Origin: Planctomycetaceae bacterium UBA4732 | Lineage (GTDB): Bacteria > Planctomycetota > Planctomycetia > Gemmatales > Gemmataceae | Assembly (NCBI GenBank): GCA_002404095.1 | Contig: DHJA01000071.1 | Coordinates: 358 to 7,909, forward strand | Reading direction: 5' to 3' | Length of the DNA: 7,552 nt | Part shown: positions 4,430 to 7,552 of the stretch, piece by piece | Layout of the letters: every line of letters starts with the position of its first letter | Position numbering within the stretch: the stretch's first letter is position 1 | Position numbers and translations under genes: made by a program | Notes under the pieces: model-generated | Database searches by the model: none | What the model was told of the DNA's origin: nothing | The model's input: the letters and a program-made list of their open reading frames with translations, nothing else

Positions 4430-7400
4430 TCAACCGTCTTCTCCGACCAGTAATGCCAATGGGAAATGCGCGAACACTGCTTTCAGCGGCAGCGCCAGCG
4501 GCTGGCCGTCCGACGGAGTAAGCACCTCGCCCGTGAAGATGTTCCGCCAACGACTTGCCGATCCCGTCTCCGGCAGGCGCAACGTCGTCTCTTCCCATAC
4601 ACGGCCCGTTGGCAACGAATCCGTCGTAGGCGCCAATCGCGTCATGAATCGCGGCACAACTACCAAGGCCCATTTTCCCTCTTTATTACGCGCAAATCCA
4701 AAGGCGTGATCTTTCCGCGGCCCATCGACCTCCAACGGCGTGTACGCGCCATCGGCGAAGAGGCCCGGGGGCTCGCGTCGGCACTGCAAGGCGCGGTGGG
4801 TGACGTACAGTTTGATCCGTCCGTCTTGTCGCGCCTCGACCAATTCGCGCGCCAATCCGCACAAGTTTTCGCCGTCCATCTCGATACGCTTCCTCAGCGT
4901 CCCAAGCATTTCCTGGCGTTTTGCGTAGTCCACGGGCCGGCGGTTGTCGGGATCGACCAGGTTGAAATCCCATAATTCCGTGCCCTGGTAGGAGTCGGGC
5001 GCGCCTGGCGCCATAAGGCGCAACAGGGTCTGCGATAGGCTGTTGAACAACCCATAATGGCTTATTCGACTCTGCAATGCCCGGAAATCTCGAAGGAATG
5101 GTCCGTTGGCCTTCTCGTCCAAAATACGCGCTACAAACTCCAGCACGCCATCGTCATAAGCCTTGTTGGGGTTGACCCAACTGGTGTGGACTTTGGCCTC
5201 ATGGACGGCCTTGAGCATGTACGCCTGAATGCGGCCCACGAATTCGACGGCCTCCTCCGCCGACTGGGCCTCAAGAGGCCATGCCCCAATTAAGGTCTGG
5301 TAAAGCAAGTATTGTTCGTTCAGGTCCGGCGCCAAATCATCCTCGATCTGGATGCGATACGTTTCGTTCAGCTCGCGCCAACGGGCCAGGCGCTCGCGCC
5401 ACTCGTCGGGGATTTCCGAGAGTACGTTTAGGCGGGCGCGCGTGTCTTCGCCACGCTTGGTGTCGTGCGTCGCCAGTGGCGACAACGCGAACGGCCACTG
5501 GGCCTGTCGATCCTGGAAGAAGCGATGGAGGTCGCCCGGCGCCGCGCCAAAATGGCTAGGGTCGCCGCCGACTTCGTTCAGAGACGCCAGCCGGTTGTAA
5601 ATGTAGAACGCCGTGTCCTCGACGCCCTTGGCCATCACCGGGGCCGTCACCTGCTGGAACTTGCCGGCGAAACGCCGCTGCTCCGTCCGCTCTTCTTCGG
5701 TCGCCGTCTCCGGATAATGCAGCAATAGCATGTCGCGCACGAAGTGGAACAGCGACGCGGTGATGGCCGGGTTGGCGCGTTTGGCCCGGTTGACCGCCGC
5801 GATGACGTAACGACGATCACGGTCCGAAACGCCTTCTTCCGATATATAGGATCGGTAAACAGGGAAATAGGCCGCCGCCTCACGCAGGGCATGGCGCAGG
5901 CTGTGAAGCGTGAAGTCGCGCGACCAACGATTCTTCTGCGCCAGCCGGTCGAGCTGAAAGGCCAGCATCTGCAGTTCGCTCGACAGCGAGACTTGCAGCG
6001 TGAGCGTCTTTTTCTGACGGACCGTCACGGCGAAGATCGGATCGACCTCGCCCCAGTCGTAATAAAGGCGCGTAAAGGCTTGGGCGTTTTCGGGGTCTAC
6101 GAACAAGTCGTTGACGGCGTTAATGAACTCATAGCCGCTCGTGCCGTAAACCGGCCAGTCCGGCGGCAGCGGCTCGCCCGGCCCAAGGATTTTCTCCACG
6201 ACGACGTACAGCGGTCGCCATAGTGGACTATCCGGACCAATTTCGTCCAATTGTTCGCGGAGCTTCTCGCGCACTTCTTCCCACGGCGAGGTTTGCAAGT
6301 CCGATCGGGAGTCGTATGCGTTGTGGGCAAGTTCCAGGACAAAGCGTCGTTGCAGCCTTTGCAGATACTGTTTGGGGTCGTACAGCCCATCGGGATGGTC
6401 GATGCGCAGGCCGTCAATCTTGCCTTCGCGCAGGAAGCGGAAGATCAAGTCGTGCGTCGCATCAAATACTTCTGGCCGTTCCATGCTCAGGGCCGCCAGC
6501 TCGTTGATGTCGAAGAAGCGGCGGTAGTTGATTTCGTCGGAAGCGACGCGCCAGTACGAAAGACGGTACGCTTGCGCGTCGAGCAGTTTATCCAGCAAGT
6601 CGAAGCTGGCCGCCTCTCCCTGCTTGCCGTTGAAAAGGGCGACGGTCTGCTCGATGAATTCCCGGACTTTATCATTTTCGGCCGTCAAAGCCGCGAGCCG
6701 CCGCTTGACGACTTCTTTCTCGCGCTGGCGCTCGGCGACCTTGGCGGAGTCGGCGTCGATGCGCCCCGGTATGTGGCCCACGGCGCTCAGGATGCTGAGG
6801 TATTCCAGCATCGGCGGCGAGTCCTCGCCGAGCGCCGCCTTCAGCTCGTCGGTTCGCCGGCTCAGGATCAACTCGTAACTGCACGGGGCAACGGGCAAAC
6901 TGTTGTCGAAATAATGGATCGTAAAAGCGCCGTCGGCGAACCCGAGGCGGATTTGCTGCGATTCGAGCGCCTGGCCGTAGGCGTCGCCGAGGATGGGGAC
7001 GAGGAGCCGGTTTTGCAACTCCGGACGCGGCGACGACTGCCAGGCAATGTCGAAATAGGCGGCGTAAGGCGACGCCGGGCCGTTCTCCAGCACGTCATTC
7101 CACCACGGGTTCTCGTTGCCGAGGACGCCCATGTGGTTGGGCACGGCGTCAAGGATGTGGCCCATGCCGTGTTCGCGCAGAGCGGCGACCCAGGCGTCGT
7201 ATTCCTCTTCCGTGCCGATCTCGGCGTTGAGCTTTTGGTGGTTGGTGATGTCGTAGCCGTGCATACTTCCGGGCCGCGACTGCAAATAGGGCGAGGCGTA
7301 GCAGTGGGTTATGCCCAGGTCGTGCAGGTACGGAACGATAGCTCGGGCGTCGCGGAAAGTGAATCCTTTGTGGAACTGTAGACGGTAAGTCGCTTCCGGA

Positions 7401-7477
7401 AGGCGGCGACGGGCGACCTCGTGCGCGACTTCGGCCAGCAGTTGGTCGCTCGCTTCCACTTGAGGGTCCGTCGTCAT
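4430..7477 (-). CDS. treY: Maltooligosyl trehalose synthase (GH13 family)
   Basis: TreY (EC 5.4.99.15) converts the reducing-end alpha-1,4 link of maltodextrins to an alpha,alpha-1,1 link, giving maltooligosyl trehalose, which TreZ then cleaves to trehalose. The frame has 1015 codons. GH13 region I is DAVPNHM (110-116); region II GLRIDHPDGL (356-365) holds nucleophile D360; region III VVVEKIL (425-431) holds acid/base E428; region IV THDTKRGEDTRAR (670-682) holds D672. TreY hallmarks include LPEATYRLQFHKGFTF (26-41), MHGYDITNH (72-80), HTSWVNPNKAYDDGVLEF (764-781) and SYQGTELWDFNLVDPDNRRPVDY (829-851). The C-terminal part ends in a beta-rich region (about 920-1015). It is cytosolic, with no signal peptide. 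Length is toward the high end for the family, partly from a helical stretch between D360 and E428. The ATG at 7477 has only a weak purine stretch upstream, and the frame stays open for 25 codons to the window edge without another start codon. treZ or other glycogen genes may lie upstream, off the window. Confidence 0.95.
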   Translation of the reverse strand: MTTDPQVEASDQLLAEVAHEVARRRLPEATYRLQFHKGFTFRDARAIVPYLHDLGITHCYASPYLQSRPGSMHGYDITNHQKLNAEIGTEEEYDAWVAALREHGMGHILDAVPNHMGVLGNENPWWNDVLENGPASPYAAYFDIAWQSSPRPELQNRLLVPILGDAYGQALESQQIRLGFADGAFTIHYFDNSLPVAPCSYELILSRRTDELKAALGEDSPPMLEYLSILSAVGHIPGRIDADSAKVAERQREKEVVKRRLAALTAENDKVREFIEQTVALFNGKQGEAASFDLLDKLLDAQAYRLSYWRVASDEINYRRFFDINELAALSMERPEVFDATHDLIFRFLREGKIDGLRIDHPDGLYDPKQYLQRLQRRFVLELAHNAYDSRSDLQTSPWEEVREKLREQLDEIGPDSPLWRPLYVVVEKILGPGEPLPPDWPVYGTSGYEFINAVNDLFVDPENAQAFTRLYYDWGEVDPIFAVTVRQKKTLTLQVSLSSELQMLAFQLDRLAQKNRWSRDFTLHSLRHALREAAAYFPVYRSYISEEGVSDRDRRYVIAAVNRAKRANPAITASLFHFVRDMLLLHYPETATEEERTEQRRFAGKFQQVTAPVMAKGVEDTAFYIYNRLASLNEVGGDPSHFGAAPGDLHRFFQDRQAQWPFALSPLATHDTKRGEDTRARLNVLSEIPDEWRERLARWRELNETYRIQIEDDLAPDLNEQYLLYQTLIGAWPLEAQSAEEAVEFVGRIQAYMLKAVHEAKVHTSWVNPNKAYDDGVLEFVARILDEKANGPFLRDFRALQSRISHYGLFNSLSQTLLRLMAPGAPDSYQGTELWDFNLVDPDNRRPVDYAKRQEMLGTLRKRIEMDGENLCGLARELVEARQDGRIKLYVTHRALQCRREPPGLFADGAYTPLEVDGPRKDHAFGFARNKEGKWALVVVPRFMTRLAPTTDSLPTGRVWEETTLRLPETGSASRWRNIFTGEVLTPSDGQPLALPLKAVFAHFPLALLVGEDG

Positions 7478-7552
7478 GGCGCTTCTACCGTTAGGATTCT
7501 GTTCCGCAAACTCGTTTAGCCGCGACCCGAAGGGGGGGGCGGGGGGGACGCG
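7478..7552 (-). other. Upstream region of treY, open in frame to the window edge
   Basis: On the treY strand, 25 codons upstream of the ATG contain no stop and no ATG/GTG/TTG (the frame reads RVPPAPPFGSRLNEFAEQNP...). The two other frames end in TAA at 7518-7516 and 7493-7491, so an upstream gene could stop 38 or 13 nt before treY. The sequence does not decide between a longer treY, a fusion, and a separate upstream gene. Confidence 0.4.
7532..7547. repeat. Homopolymer tract G8-C-G7
   Basis: Eight G (7532-7539), one C, then seven G (7541-7547) on the plus strand. On the treY strand this is a C-tract 55-70 nt before the ATG. Such runs are slippage-prone and are also frequent places for sequencing or assembly length errors. 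Confidence 0.8.

Noticed and set aside
6251..7381. Long plus-strand frame of 376 codons inside treY
   Set aside because: It is antisense to catalytic TreY sequence; long mirror frames are common in GC-rich genes.

Overview
The window is GC-rich bacterial DNA (roughly 60-65% by eye) carrying four protein-coding genes and an unusually repeat-rich intergenic DNA. No RNA gene, CRISPR array, insertion sequence or phage gene was seen. The closely related imperfect palindromes, the GldA-like ABC ATPase and the overall style suggest a planctomycete or a similar free-living heterotroph. That placement is an inference from general knowledge, not something the sequence proves.

Layout from left to right. 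(1) Positions 1-1021, minus strand: an ABC-2 type export ATPase, cut by the left edge and readable for 340 codons. Its C-terminal tail runs into a short palindrome (1-21). (2) Positions 1022-1444: a divergent intergenic region. It contains a composite REP-like element of four hairpins (1070-1194, bounded by a perfect 30-bp inverted repeat), a plausible sigma-70 promoter (1315-1343) and a leader hairpin (1399-1419). (3) Positions 1445-1822, plus strand: a 125-residue protein of unknown function. (4) Positions 1845-1910: an AT-rich palindrome built from 9-bp units. (5) Positions 1992-4247, plus strand: a GAF-domain phosphoenolpyruvate-protein phosphotransferase of the PtsP / enzyme I-Ntr type. 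(6) Positions 4248-4429: a convergent gap with only weak hairpins. (7) Positions 4430-7477, minus strand: maltooligosyl trehalose synthase (TreY), 1015 residues. Its reading frame stays open to the right edge, and a G8-C-G7 tract lies just upstream of its ATG.

How the genes may work together. TreY isomerises the reducing end of maltodextrins or glycogen-derived chains; a TreZ trehalohydrolase, probably encoded off the window, would release trehalose for osmotic or desiccation protection. PtsP would pass phosphate from PEP to an HPr/NPr partner not seen here and is usually a regulatory sensor of carbon/nitrogen state. PtsP and TreY are convergent, so they are not one operon, and any functional link is speculative. 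The 125-residue gene lies 169 nt upstream of ptsP on the same strand and may share its transcript. The ABC ATPase would energise an ABC-2 permease encoded beyond the left edge.

I found no clear new multi-gene system. The most unusual material is the repeat architecture: a shared hairpin core (CGCTCTGCG/CGCTCCGCG) in five hairpins, one of them translated into the ABC protein tail, plus an unrelated 9-bp-phased palindrome. The next most unusual items are the altered motifs in the enzyme I PEP-binding domain and the uncharacterised small gene before it.
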